Source: Bin87 sp965116785
GTDB taxonomy: Bacteria > Chloroflexota > Dehalococcoidia > Lucifugimonadales > UBA3495
Assembly (NCBI GenBank): GCA_965116785.1
Contig: OZ220731.1
Location: 4,030,001-4,094,000, forward strand
DNA length: 64,000 nucleotides
Direction of reading: 5' to 3'
Shown here: piece by piece, positions 7,933 through 16,869 of the stretch
Numbering within the stretch: the first letter of the stretch is position 1
Layout of the letters: the number at the start of each line of letters is the position of its first letter
The notes under the pieces: model-generated
Told to the model about the DNA's origin: nothing
What the model saw: only the letters and a program-made list of their open reading frames with translations
Database searches by the model: none
Position numbers and translations under genes: made by a program

Positions 7933-10900
7933 TCACAGGGACTCAACCTCAGCATTCAGCGAACTAATGTCTAAACGCAGCGCGTTGTCAAGCATGAGGC
8001 CGACAGGGTCTGGAAACTTCTTCCACCGAGCCGTTTTGGTGTCAACCTCGTACACCCGGTACAGCACATAACGATCCCGAAGTGAACGTGCGAGATCGAA
8101 CTCATTCTTCGACCACTGGAAACGCCCATCTTTACTCGTGGTGGATTTCACCTCTATGTACAAATCTTCGCCGTTGCGACCCACCGATCGTATGTCGTGA
8201 TCCGCCCCAGAGTTATCCTCGGAAATCCATTCGACACGGGACTCTGGGTACCCGAGATTCTTGACTCTTTCTAATTCGGAACGGTAAATGAGTTCCTCTC
8301 CGCGCCGTCCGATTTCGCGATCCCACTCTTCTTGTTCCCTTGTAGGAGGGGACCAACCACTCGTGCTCCCAGACGCCCGCGTCTGTTGCGGCTGTCGAAT
8401 GTGGACGGTTCCGTCGCGTGGGATCTGTGTTGCTGTTACCTCCTCGATTGGGGGTAACGTTCGCCGTTTTGATTGAGTTCCAGCGGTTGTTTCAGTTCGC
8501 ACTCCATCGCGGGAGTGGTTCGAAACCGACCCTTGACCATCGTGTTGTCCACTGCCTTGGGGTGACCGGGGTACGAAGCTTTCCCTTAGCATTTTCCTTA
8601 AGCGGTCATCCACCTCGTCCTCATCTCGATCGAGATCAGGCTCCATCGAATTGCCTTCCCATTGCTCGGACTCTGAACTTGCTTTGAATTCCCAGGGGAT
8701 ACCACGCCCCTTTAAATAGCGTTCCATGTCTTGTGGTGACCGGCTGGCTAGCAACCTAAATATAGAGTCGGCCAACGGGCGCTGAACTACAGGTTCCTCG
8801 GTAACTAGACCAGCCAAAGCGACGCTCAATCGGTCTCTTAATTCAACGTTGCTTGACGCCCTGATGGACACAAACCGTTCATCTTCCAAAACGATTTCTT
8901 GGTCGACCTGTACGGTTTGTCCAGCCACGGTATAGACCGCCTGTAGCTTGTCAACAAACGCGATGCTGGAGCGCTTTTTTAGCTCCGCGAGCAGCTCGAG
9001 CGGTGTTAACAGTTCGTAGCCTTTGCCAGCCTCGACGTTATATTCCAATAACCGGCTGAGTGCCGAACCAAACTCGTCCGATTGAATGGTCTGCAAGGCA
9101 GCATCAGCGTCCACGCGTCCACCTGTCGTAGCACTTTCACCGACGTATGTACTTTCCAAACGTCGAACTGCGGTTAGCTTCTTTACCGCAGCTGCGGTAA
9201 AGAAGCTAAAACTACCAGGTTTCGATAAATCTGCAAAGGCTACGTCGGACTGGCATGCCTCTAATTCCGAAGCTAATCGTGGGTCATCGTTGAGCAGCAA
9301 AATTCCTTCTAACGCTTCCGCTTGGGAATACAGTCGTCCATTCGTGCCTAGTAAGAAGTGTTCGCTTGTGGGCATCCCTTCTGGAGGAGTGGACAGCGTC
9401 GCGTACACTTGCCGCAGCCTTTCCCGTTCCGTATAAGGCAGGGGATGCGACCCTCCCCATTTGTTGGAAAACCAGCGTAGTAGTCTCGTCCAGTGGTGTG
9501 TCGCAGGGTTCGAATACGCGCCCAATTCGCGAGCTGCTTTTAGGTAGCCACTTGAACCAGTTACTTGGGGCACCGCTCCTCGAAATATCTTGTGATAACC
9601 ACGTCCCACTAGAACCTCGTTAGGTTTATGGAAGCCTCCCTCTGCCCAAAGGATGGCATCGTCGTCGTATAAATCCGATGCTTCTCTTTCAATTTGTAAT
9701 GCTTGGACCAAAGTGGCATACAGAATTTTGGCGTTTGTCGGTTCTTCTCCGCTCTCTCGGAGCCGTTCGATGTACTCCACAATATCTTCGGATCGAGGTG
9801 CGGAGAGACAACCCAACTTTTCGTAAAGCGGACGGTGTTCCCCTTTCACGAACGCCGATTCCGACCCCAAGCACGCCAAATTCAGTTCGGTAGGCAAATA
9901 GGTATCAAGCGGGCTGGTTAATCCACCCAAAGTGTTGCTTACAAACGCTACTGTTGACAGACGGGAGACTGTGTTTGAATCAAGTAGCCTCCTCATCTTC
10001 CACAGCGTATCGGCACAGTTTTCTGCCATCTCTGGATTTTGCTGAACCAGCCGCGCGTATGCCACCAAGTCCGCACCACCCACTCTGTTTTTGAAACGCA
10101 GAGCTTTGGCTAGGTCCACATCTCGGGCATAGTCTGAGTGGGGGAAATTCAACACAGCCCGCAGATCTTCTGCGTTCCTCGTCTTTATATCAACTAGGGA
10201 TTCGGGCGTCGCCCAATCGCCGCTGTCAGTTTTCAATATAGGGGACTGTTTCAAAACGGCTTTAGTGGTCTGGTCAAACTGCCCGCTCCTCTCGATAACG
10301 TACGCGTACAACGCATCTCGTTGGGTTGGAGAAGCAGTGCCTGAGCGAATGTCTTCTGCGGTCTGGCGAACCCAAGTCTTAATGTCGAATGTTTCGCAAA
10401 GCTCAGGTAGGACCTTGTATTGGACCAAATCAGGGTGCAGCCGTTGCGTAGGTTCAAGATCTACGCCCGGTGCTACACCACCTTGAACCACCCAAAGCGG
10501 CGCGTTCGGGGCGGATAAGCCGGCTGCGGCGTTCAGGGTAGTACTAGCTTTTCTCAGATCTTCGCGATTTTGCCTGGAAAGTTTACGTTGCCGCGCAGAG
10601 ACGTCCAAAGCGTGCGCGAACCGCTTTTGCCGCTTAACGTCTACCCAATCATTTGGGTAGTTTGTGTACCAATAATTTGCCTCGGACTTGCCAAGGTGGG
10701 TGGTCAAGTTTCCACCCTCTTTTCCTGCGCACCGCAACCGGATCAGCGAGTTGATGGTAAATCGTCGAGCGCCGAATTCCATCGCCATCTTTAGAACGAG
10801 TTCATTTTGAGCTAATCGCGGATCGAGGTAACGTTTCGGGCTTAGATAATCGTCAAGTTCTTCAGAAGCTGGTATGACGATCCCACTTGCTTTGTTGAAT

Positions 10901-12183
10901 AAGGTTCGCCGATTTCTTCCCTTTACGACATCCCGAGTGGGCCAACATTCCTCGCCGGCGAGGAATTCAGAAAGGGCTGCGCAATATGCTTTGCAATACT
11001 CCGGATGAATGTCATTGGGCCAGGATGCCAAGTAAGCGGCCGCACCAAATCGCTCGAGCCAATCGGAGGTGAGAAGATCCATAGTCAGATCGGCTGCACA
11101 TTGCAATAGCCATCGGTTCCATGGATCGTCACCCAATATTGCGCTCCTATCCATATCCATTTTGAAGGGGGCACTAAGACTGATGCTGTTTCCGCTCCGT
11201 CCATCGGGAACCCCAATTGGATAGAAGAGTTGACCAGGATGACTAAGGTCTATTCGGCTTCCTTTCATCCTTACCGATATGCAGACCTTGACCCTGTTGC
11301 GGCTCGATGCTCTGAAATAGCTTGCAAATTTAACGTGTCGAAACTCTGCTGGCACCTCGAACGATTTTTGAAATTCAGTCTCCCTAGTCGTTTGTTGACT
11401 GGAGTTGCTGTTGTCTAGTTGGCTACGCACCACTTTTAGGGTCCGCTCTATTCCAGTTACGTAGCGTGTGGAGCAGTCGATCTTCTTGGCCGACTGCGTC
11501 CACGTAATTCTTCGGTCGTGGCGCTCAGACTTCACCACGAGCCGTTTCAGTTGTGTTGGTGAGTCAGCGACGACGAGCTTCATCAGCGTAGGGATTAGGC
11601 TTTGTGAAAACTGCTCAAAGGCGATCTTCTCTTCCTCCAATCCAAATGGCCTCAAATTGCCGTCGACGACTGTCCGGTACGGTACTTGGATATCGACGCC
11701 GGGTTTGCGTTTGGAATCGAGTTCGGGCCGCGGCTTGGGCAAAGTTCCTCTGTGATAATCTAGGACCGTTTGCAGCCCTCCCGACCGAATGAAAATTTGT
11801 GGACCAAACGAGAACAGCGATTTTAGACCAAAATTCTTTGATCCGATGCCGTTAGTCTTCGGTCTAATAAACTGATCAGATCCTGCTACTTGCCCTTGGC
11901 CGAGCATGACGCTAAGCCGCTTCCATCCTGCGGCATCGATAGGAACGCCGTTTCCACGGACATGCAAAGAATCTGCGCCAAATACAATCTCCATGCTAGT
12001 GCCCTGAGCGTCAAATTCGTTCTGTGCCAACTCTCGCAGGACATCAGACGCACTGTGTTCCTCCACAAATTCATCTAAAACGCTCCGGGTCATCCGGAAC
12101 TGGAGATCTTGATCTGCGACATCGGGCTTCTGCCAGCCAGACGAACTTTCCGTCGCCAGCAGTCGCTCTGAGCGGTTTATCAT
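7933..12183 (-). CDS. Large GHKL (sacsin/NO VEIN-like) ATPase with C-terminal DUF3883
   Basis: A 1416-residue protein. The N-terminal ~200 residues form a Hsp90-type GHKL ATPase: N-box 'ELAQNEFDA' (51-59), 'RGNGVPID' (77-83) and glycine-rich 'NGIGSKNFGLKSLFSFG' (111-127). The last ~130 residues resemble DUF3883, a PD-(D/E)XK-like fold with 'GADHDI' (~1328) and 'YIEVKST' (~1342-1348). This pairing is known from plant NO VEIN and from bacterial proteins near restriction genes. The middle ~1000 residues show no domain I recognise. The protein probably couples ATP-dependent conformational change to DNA binding or cleavage in phage defence. It is a single gene, ended abruptly by a brnA relic downstream and bordered upstream by integrase copy 5, and its GC is lower than its neighbours', all consistent with acquired cargo. 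Confidence 0.8.
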   Translation of the reverse strand: MINRSERLLATESSSGWQKPDVADQDLQFRMTRSVLDEFVEEHSASDVLRELAQNEFDAQGTSMEIVFGADSLHVRGNGVPIDAAGWKRLSVMLGQGQVAGSDQFIRPKTNGIGSKNFGLKSLFSFGPQIFIRSGGLQTVLDYHRGTLPKPRPELDSKRKPGVDIQVPYRTVVDGNLRPFGLEEEKIAFEQFSQSLIPTLMKLVVADSPTQLKRLVVKSERHDRRITWTQSAKKIDCSTRYVTGIERTLKVVRSQLDNSNSSQQTTRETEFQKSFEVPAEFRHVKFASYFRASSRNRVKVCISVRMKGSRIDLSHPGQLFYPIGVPDGRSGNSISLSAPFKMDMDRSAILGDDPWNRWLLQCAADLTMDLLTSDWLERFGAAAYLASWPNDIHPEYCKAYCAALSEFLAGEECWPTRDVVKGRNRRTLFNKASGIVIPASEELDDYLSPKRYLDPRLAQNELVLKMAMEFGARRFTINSLIRLRCAGKEGGNLTTHLGKSEANYWYTNYPNDWVDVKRQKRFAHALDVSARQRKLSRQNREDLRKASTTLNAAAGLSAPNAPLWVVQGGVAPGVDLEPTQRLHPDLVQYKVLPELCETFDIKTWVRQTAEDIRSGTASPTQRDALYAYVIERSGQFDQTTKAVLKQSPILKTDSGDWATPESLVDIKTRNAEDLRAVLNFPHSDYARDVDLAKALRFKNRVGGADLVAYARLVQQNPEMAENCADTLWKMRRLLDSNTVSRLSTVAFVSNTLGGLTSPLDTYLPTELNLACLGSESAFVKGEHRPLYEKLGCLSAPRSEDIVEYIERLRESGEEPTNAKILYATLVQALQIEREASDLYDDDAILWAEGGFHKPNEVLVGRGYHKIFRGAVPQVTGSSGYLKAARELGAYSNPATHHWTRLLRWFSNKWGGSHPLPYTERERLRQVYATLSTPPEGMPTSEHFLLGTNGRLYSQAEALEGILLLNDDPRLASELEACQSDVAFADLSKPGSFSFFTAAAVKKLTAVRRLESTYVGESATTGGRVDADAALQTIQSDEFGSALSRLLEYNVEAGKGYELLTPLELLAELKKRSSIAFVDKLQAVYTVAGQTVQVDQEIVLEDERFVSIRASSNVELRDRLSVALAGLVTEEPVVQRPLADSIFRLLASRSPQDMERYLKGRGIPWEFKASSESEQWEGNSMEPDLDRDEDEVDDRLRKMLRESFVPRSPQGSGQHDGQGSVSNHSRDGVRTETTAGTQSKRRTLPPIEEVTATQIPRDGTVHIRQPQQTRASGSTSGWSPPTREQEEWDREIGRRGEELIYRSELERVKNLGYPESRVEWISEDNSGADHDIRSVGRNGEDLYIEVKSTTSKDGRFQWSKNEFDLARSLRDRYVLYRVYEVDTKTARWKKFPDPVGLMLDNALRLDISSLNAEVESL

Positions 12184-12316
12184 CCTGTTTCTACCTCTTG
12201 TGTCATGTCAACCAGTGCCGGTTGAGTACGTAGGTTCGTCATCCGATGGTGCCCGGCGATTGCGCGGACTGTCAAGGTGCCTAACACAGTGCGGCATTCT
12301 TTATTGTCGTCTATCA

Positions 12317-12727
12317 CCAGTGGCGCAGCTTCGCCGGCTGGTGCAACGAGGTGGGACAGAGCAGGCTGCGGAGCGGGCCAAGTTCGACGTGGCCCTGGTG
12401 ACCGTGCTCTCCGACGCGGGACTACGCCGGTCCGAGGCGGCGTCCTTGACCTGGGATGACGGCTCCGGCCGCATCACCGTAGTCTGCTCTAAGACCGACG
12501 CCGAGGCCCAGGGCGCGTTGGCGGCCATTATCCCCGCCGCCGTGCAGGCCCTGACCGCCATCCAGCCGGCGTGGGTATATGGCGATGAGAAAGTCTTCAG
12601 GCTGTCGGAGTTCCAGATCGCCCGGCGGGTCAAGGCCATCGCCAGAGCCGCTGGGAACAGGACGGCGGCACGGTCGGCCGCTACACCCTCGGCGAGTCCG
12701 CAGGGTCGGCCCTGCAGCCCCCTTTAA
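12317..12727 (+). pseudogene. Tyrosine recombinase relic, copy 5
   Basis: The most eroded copy. A piece of the N-terminal domain ('QWRSFAGWCNEVG'-like, read in the wrong frame) is joined directly to the catalytic part ('EQAAERAKFDVAL', 'AGLRRSEAASLTW', 'DDGSGRITVV'). The segment carrying 'HSGRVG' is deleted, and the nucleophile region reads 'GRYTLGESAG'-like in a shifted frame before ending near 12727. It is non-functional, and it separates the large ATPase gene from the DUF262 gene. Confidence 0.75.
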
Positions 12728-12845
12728 AGTGCTCAATACAGCACGCCAATTGGAAAGAACCAACTCGACCCTGATCCGTAATACCCAAGAGATTATCAAC
12801 TTTGTCGCGTGGCATTGTCCCTAGTCTGCAGTGCATCGAAAGTCG

Positions 12846-14615
12846 TCAGACTGTGTTCACCAGGTCCCTGATACGCTCCACCAGCCGTTCCCTGCGCTGG
12901 GAATAGAATCTCGTGAACTCGGTGACTTTCGCGGGCACGTCACCAAGCTGGTGGCGATCGCAGTAGACCCTACGGGCCTCGGGACTAGGGCAATGGACGT
13001 CCAGCCATTTTGACGGTAACGTGGCGCGTTTTTCATGGTTAACCGTCCTGTCCAACAACTGCAAGTTGGCCAGACGATCCGCCTGGTCTCGGAATTCGTC
13101 TAATTGCTCTTCGTCAACGCCGGCTCCCTTGAGACGAGTAGGCGTGAACCGGCTCTTGGGAAATACATGGTCAACGTCTGAACCGTCGTGAGAGTATAAG
13201 TATGGAAACAGCATCGTCAACAACGGGAATATGCGCCGGTCTCCAAACCGTATATCGGCAAGTTCTTGAATCTCCTCTTCAACGAAATCTAAGGTCTTCC
13301 CTCCTTGAGCCATGATGTGCCGTAGGGCTTCAGCCGGGAACTCGCTCAGGTCGGAGTAGCGAATGATTTCCCGCAACGCAGTGAGCAATGTGTCCAGCCC
13401 GCTGCCCCAGATTCCCGATTCCTTCAGAATGGACCTGGTCAACCACCCGCGTATGGCTTTGCGATCATTCACGAAATGGTCACTGGTTGCAAAGGTGACT
13501 GGGGCACCTTTCTTATAGAGGTAGTACGCGATCGGCAGCAACGAATTGGTGGCTTGGATGGTTCGGCTGTCGAACCCGAAGCTATCCACCAGCTCCACTG
13601 TTTCCATTAAAGCCTGGCGAATGTCGGGCCAGTTGTCTTCCAGCACCGCCATGTTGTCGTAAGTGAAATTCTCCACCTTGAACCCGACGCTGGCTATGTC
13701 GGACAGCATCAGGCCGGCTTTCAAGACGAAGTCGGCGTTGAACAGCAGTCCCGCCCTAACCTTGTTCATCTCATCGACCAGTCCGTAGACTTCACCCCTG
13801 GCGTCCAGCTTCTTCCACTGAGATACCGCGATGCTGAGGAGCAGGTTGGAATAGGAAAGCTGGGTGCCGCCACTGTTGCAGCGAATGAATATGTTCAGGA
13901 CTCGCTCGATGTCCTGGCTTTTCTCTTCGTAGAACGCGACGACCTGATCGACGCGGATAGCTTGATACAAACGGAAGAGGGTCTCAAACGCTTTGCTCAA
14001 CTGTTCTTGGTCGAGCCCGTACTGAGTCAGCCAGTTCAGCATGGCTGGGCCAGCTTCCATGGCCAAAACATCCGACACTCGGAACCACAGGCGGTCGCCC
14101 TCAATGCCGATCCGATCTGGGACGATAAATTCGAAGCAATAGCGGTTGCCTTCCTCGTCTGGATCCGCAGAAGCCAGCAAATCCAGCGCTAAGACACGCG
14201 GCGGGAAGGCATCTGAGCTGTTCCACCACTTGTGAGGGAGCTTACGCGCCATCGAACCGCGCAGCCCTATGTTGAACGCGGTCAGGCGCTGTTGACCATC
14301 TAGCACCGCCGTAAGGGGCTTGTCGTGGATGGCTGCCAGCTCCGGACAATGGGGATTGTCACGCTGGTGGTAGTTGCGGACGAAGTCGTACCAGCGGTAT
14401 TTCCCGGAATTTTCCGGCGCCACGCGCCAGAGCATAAACTCGCCGAACGGATAGCCTTGCATCAGGCTATCGAATAAATTGCAAACCTGCTCGGGCTGCC
14501 AAACGAACTCCCGTTGGATGGCAGGAAGGACGTATTCGTGCGAAGCGATACTGTCCAAGGCATTCTCGATTGTTCCACCTTGTTGGTGCATGGTTGCGTC
14601 CTCCGGCCGAGCCAA
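12846..14615 (-). CDS. DUF262/DUF1524 protein (GmrSD-like type IV restriction)
   Basis: A 589-residue protein. The N-terminal DUF262 part has 'VLPAIQREFVWQPEQV' (about 29-44) and the ParB-like nucleotide motif 'LDGQQRLTAFN' (105-115). Near residue 480, 'SDVDHVFPKS' with a later 'NLQLL...NHEK' pattern is the DUF1524 His-Asn-His nuclease signature. In GmrSD enzymes DUF262 uses NTP and DUF1524 cuts DNA with glucosylated hydroxymethylcytosine; a comparable role against modified phage DNA is inferred. The ATG at 14591 ('MHQQGG') is an alternative start. It is the last gene of the minus-strand run, 156 bases after the PLD nuclease gene. Confidence 0.85.
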   Translation of the reverse strand: MARPEDATMHQQGGTIENALDSIASHEYVLPAIQREFVWQPEQVCNLFDSLMQGYPFGEFMLWRVAPENSGKYRWYDFVRNYHQRDNPHCPELAAIHDKPLTAVLDGQQRLTAFNIGLRGSMARKLPHKWWNSSDAFPPRVLALDLLASADPDEEGNRYCFEFIVPDRIGIEGDRLWFRVSDVLAMEAGPAMLNWLTQYGLDQEQLSKAFETLFRLYQAIRVDQVVAFYEEKSQDIERVLNIFIRCNSGGTQLSYSNLLLSIAVSQWKKLDARGEVYGLVDEMNKVRAGLLFNADFVLKAGLMLSDIASVGFKVENFTYDNMAVLEDNWPDIRQALMETVELVDSFGFDSRTIQATNSLLPIAYYLYKKGAPVTFATSDHFVNDRKAIRGWLTRSILKESGIWGSGLDTLLTALREIIRYSDLSEFPAEALRHIMAQGGKTLDFVEEEIQELADIRFGDRRIFPLLTMLFPYLYSHDGSDVDHVFPKSRFTPTRLKGAGVDEEQLDEFRDQADRLANLQLLDRTVNHEKRATLPSKWLDVHCPSPEARRVYCDRHQLGDVPAKVTEFTRFYSQRRERLVERIRDLVNTV

Positions 14616-14771
14616 CGCTGGTGATAAGATGCTGACCCTGACGGTGCCGGCGCTGGGACTTCAAACGGGAGTCCGACACGACACAGGCTGTTTGGTGCAG
14701 GGCCACGACGTTGCCCTGATTGAGATTCCGACGAGGATTGCCATACCGTCCGAAATCAGGGGAGGGTGAAG

Positions 14772-15884
14772 CTACATTACTTCGTTTTCAAAATCATCGG
14801 GCGTGAGCAACTGGCACTCAGCCCATGCCTGGTCAAGTCGGTTTAGATCGGTTATCACGCGAGGCACACCCGGTCCCACCTGCGGCAGCTCGTTCGTAAC
14901 AGCGATCAATTGGTCGTATCCTTCCTCGCCCGGTAAAACTAGCACATAATCGAAAACCCGGACCTGCCTTTCCCTCAATACCAACACAGGTGCCGCAGCC
15001 GGGTATATGATGCCTGTCGCCGCTCCGAACTCTATCCTGTGGTTTCTGTTGGTAGCACTCAGCAGGCATTGCCTCACTTCGACATCGGACCGCGTGCCAT
15101 CTGGCATCACTCTGGTCAAGTAAACTCGCTGAACATCTAAATCTGTAATTCGGAAGTAACGTCGGACGACCTCGCCGTTGAGGTGTACCTGAGACCACCT
15201 ATTGCCCGCTCGTGGTACCTGGGCGATCAGGATACGGTCGGCCCTGACAGGACCACCCTCTTCTTGCCCGGGAACTAACCGCGCAATCCTTCGAGGCGGA
15301 ACTGGTCTCGTCGACCTTATGCCGTTACCACGTCTCGCTATCACGTTTCGTGCGGCACGCTCCAAGGCCTCTTCGTCGATAACCCTGATTGCGTCAGCAT
15401 GGCGTTGCCAAAAATCGTCCAACTCCACCGTGTTGAGGATTTCGCCGGCTTCGGCGGATATAACCGTGAAATCCTCGATGTTGTTCATCCATCCGCCCGG
15501 CGTCAGGTTCCCGGAACCAACTATGACCTTATGACGCCCGTCTGGATAGGTAAATTCGGAGATTTTGGGATGAAACAGCGGTGCAAAATCGTTCCAAAAT
15601 ACTCGGGGTCTGAAGCTCTGGCCGAGCCCTTCCAATTCGCGTAGGCGTTCCAGCGCGTTTCTGTTGGTCACGGCGTCGATGCCGACCAAGAGATCAATGT
15701 CGCGCCCTTCGGTTACCAACTGGTTGATAGCAGGTTCGGCAAATAGCCAATTTACGCCTTCTCGGGTGGCAAACGCGTAAATCCCGCGCCAAGTGGAGGC
15801 TCCAACCGCTGCGGCGACTATAGTTTCAAGCAGGTATGTGGGGTCCGGATGGCTCGGATCCTGTATGTGCAATTCAATGTCCAT
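14772..15884 (-). CDS. Phospholipase D-like nuclease
   Basis: A 370-residue protein. Residues ~104-130 contain one HKD-type half-site, 'LFHPKISEF' then 'VIVGSGNLTPGGW' (His105, Lys107, Ser124-Asn126). Earlier segments ('IYAFATREGVNWL', 'IDLLVGID') match the usual lead-in of PLD-type restriction endonucleases such as the BfiI class. A single half-site suggests an active dimer. The C-terminal ~200 residues are beta-rich and unassigned and may bind DNA. The gene follows a methyltransferase gene by 36 bases, so a restriction partner for that enzyme is the simplest reading. Confidence 0.78.
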   Translation of the reverse strand: MDIELHIQDPSHPDPTYLLETIVAAAVGASTWRGIYAFATREGVNWLFAEPAINQLVTEGRDIDLLVGIDAVTNRNALERLRELEGLGQSFRPRVFWNDFAPLFHPKISEFTYPDGRHKVIVGSGNLTPGGWMNNIEDFTVISAEAGEILNTVELDDFWQRHADAIRVIDEEALERAARNVIARRGNGIRSTRPVPPRRIARLVPGQEEGGPVRADRILIAQVPRAGNRWSQVHLNGEVVRRYFRITDLDVQRVYLTRVMPDGTRSDVEVRQCLLSATNRNHRIEFGAATGIIYPAAAPVLVLRERQVRVFDYVLVLPGEEGYDQLIAVTNELPQVGPGVPRVITDLNRLDQAWAECQLLTPDDFENEVM

Positions 15885-15920
15885 GCTCTGCTCAACAGCA
15901 CGGCAGTCGTTGGGAGACGA

Positions 15921-16829
15921 TCAATGGGAATGTCTCTCATCACGGGCTTTTTCAAAGAGCACTCGTTCCAGGCCCTCAGTCAACTCGTCGTAAATCTTGA
16001 CCGTTGGGCCTTTTTTCTTGGTTTCGCTAGTCTTAGCAAAAACCAGAATGTACTCGTGAACGTTCTTAAACAGCAGGTTCGGCGGATATGGATAACTCCC
16101 GAAAATTGGCCTTTGGCTCCCGTGCGAACCCCACCTGCCACCAGTGCCGTCTTTGGACCAAATGATCTCGTTCACCATAAAGAATCCGATGTTTCGGAGC
16201 AATGTAGCGAAATCCGTCGCCAATGGAAACGTCAGGAGCCCGTGCTCGGTATGCTGATTGACGTTCGCAGTTACGATGCAGACCTTTCGCCCTGGCTTCA
16301 ACACTCGGAAGCACTCCTGGAACACGGGTATCACTCCCGCGAGAAACGAGGAGTAACTTTCTGTGGCACCCAGATTGTCCTCTGATTCGCCATAGTCCGC
16401 CTTGTCCCAATACGGCGGGCTCGTAACGATAAGATCGACGCTCTCATCCCCGAGAAAATCCAGTTTGCGGCTGTCCCCATGCACCGCTCGAAGGGCACTG
16501 TGCTCCAAACCGTGCTTGCGGCACAATGGACGGCATTCCCTTTCGATGGTTTCTACGTACGTTGAGTTCTGGTCCACGCAGACTGACTGCCTCCCGATCG
16601 GTATCACCGCCCTAGCGGTCGTCCCAATCCCAGCAAATGGATCAAGTACGGTTTCACCGACGAAACTGAACATCTTCGCCAGGCGCAACGGTATTTCTTC
16701 TGGGAATACTGCCGGGTGGTCATCCCGCCTAACGTTGGCTATCGCCCAAACGGTCTTGGTATATTCGCGCCACTCCTCTTTGGAAAGCCTACTCGTTTCC
16801 TTGGCGTCTGTGTCTGGTGGGGTGGTCAT
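15921..16829 (-). CDS. Site-specific DNA methyltransferase (amino-MTase)
   Basis: About 302 residues from ATG 16829 ('MTTPPDTD'); an upstream ATG at 16847 is possible. The AdoMet site 'VLDPFAGIGTTA' precedes the catalytic 'IVTSPPYWDK', so motif I comes before motif IV. 'HPAVFPEEIPLRL' before motif I is typical of N4-cytosine/N6-adenine enzymes of this order. The 'TSPPYW' form favours N4-cytosine or N6-adenine modification; the target sequence cannot be read. The gene starts 40 bases after the stop of the large N6-methylase gene and is followed by the PLD nuclease gene. This points to a modification-restriction unit. Confidence 0.88.
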   Translation of the reverse strand: MTTPPDTDAKETSRLSKEEWREYTKTVWAIANVRRDDHPAVFPEEIPLRLAKMFSFVGETVLDPFAGIGTTARAVIPIGRQSVCVDQNSTYVETIERECRPLCRKHGLEHSALRAVHGDSRKLDFLGDESVDLIVTSPPYWDKADYGESEDNLGATESYSSFLAGVIPVFQECFRVLKPGRKVCIVTANVNQHTEHGLLTFPLATDFATLLRNIGFFMVNEIIWSKDGTGGRWGSHGSQRPIFGSYPYPPNLLFKNVHEYILVFAKTSETKKKGPTVKIYDELTEGLERVLFEKARDERHSH

Positions 16830-16869
16830 ATCTTTAGTCCTGCACATCGTGTGATCGGCGCAAGCCGTT

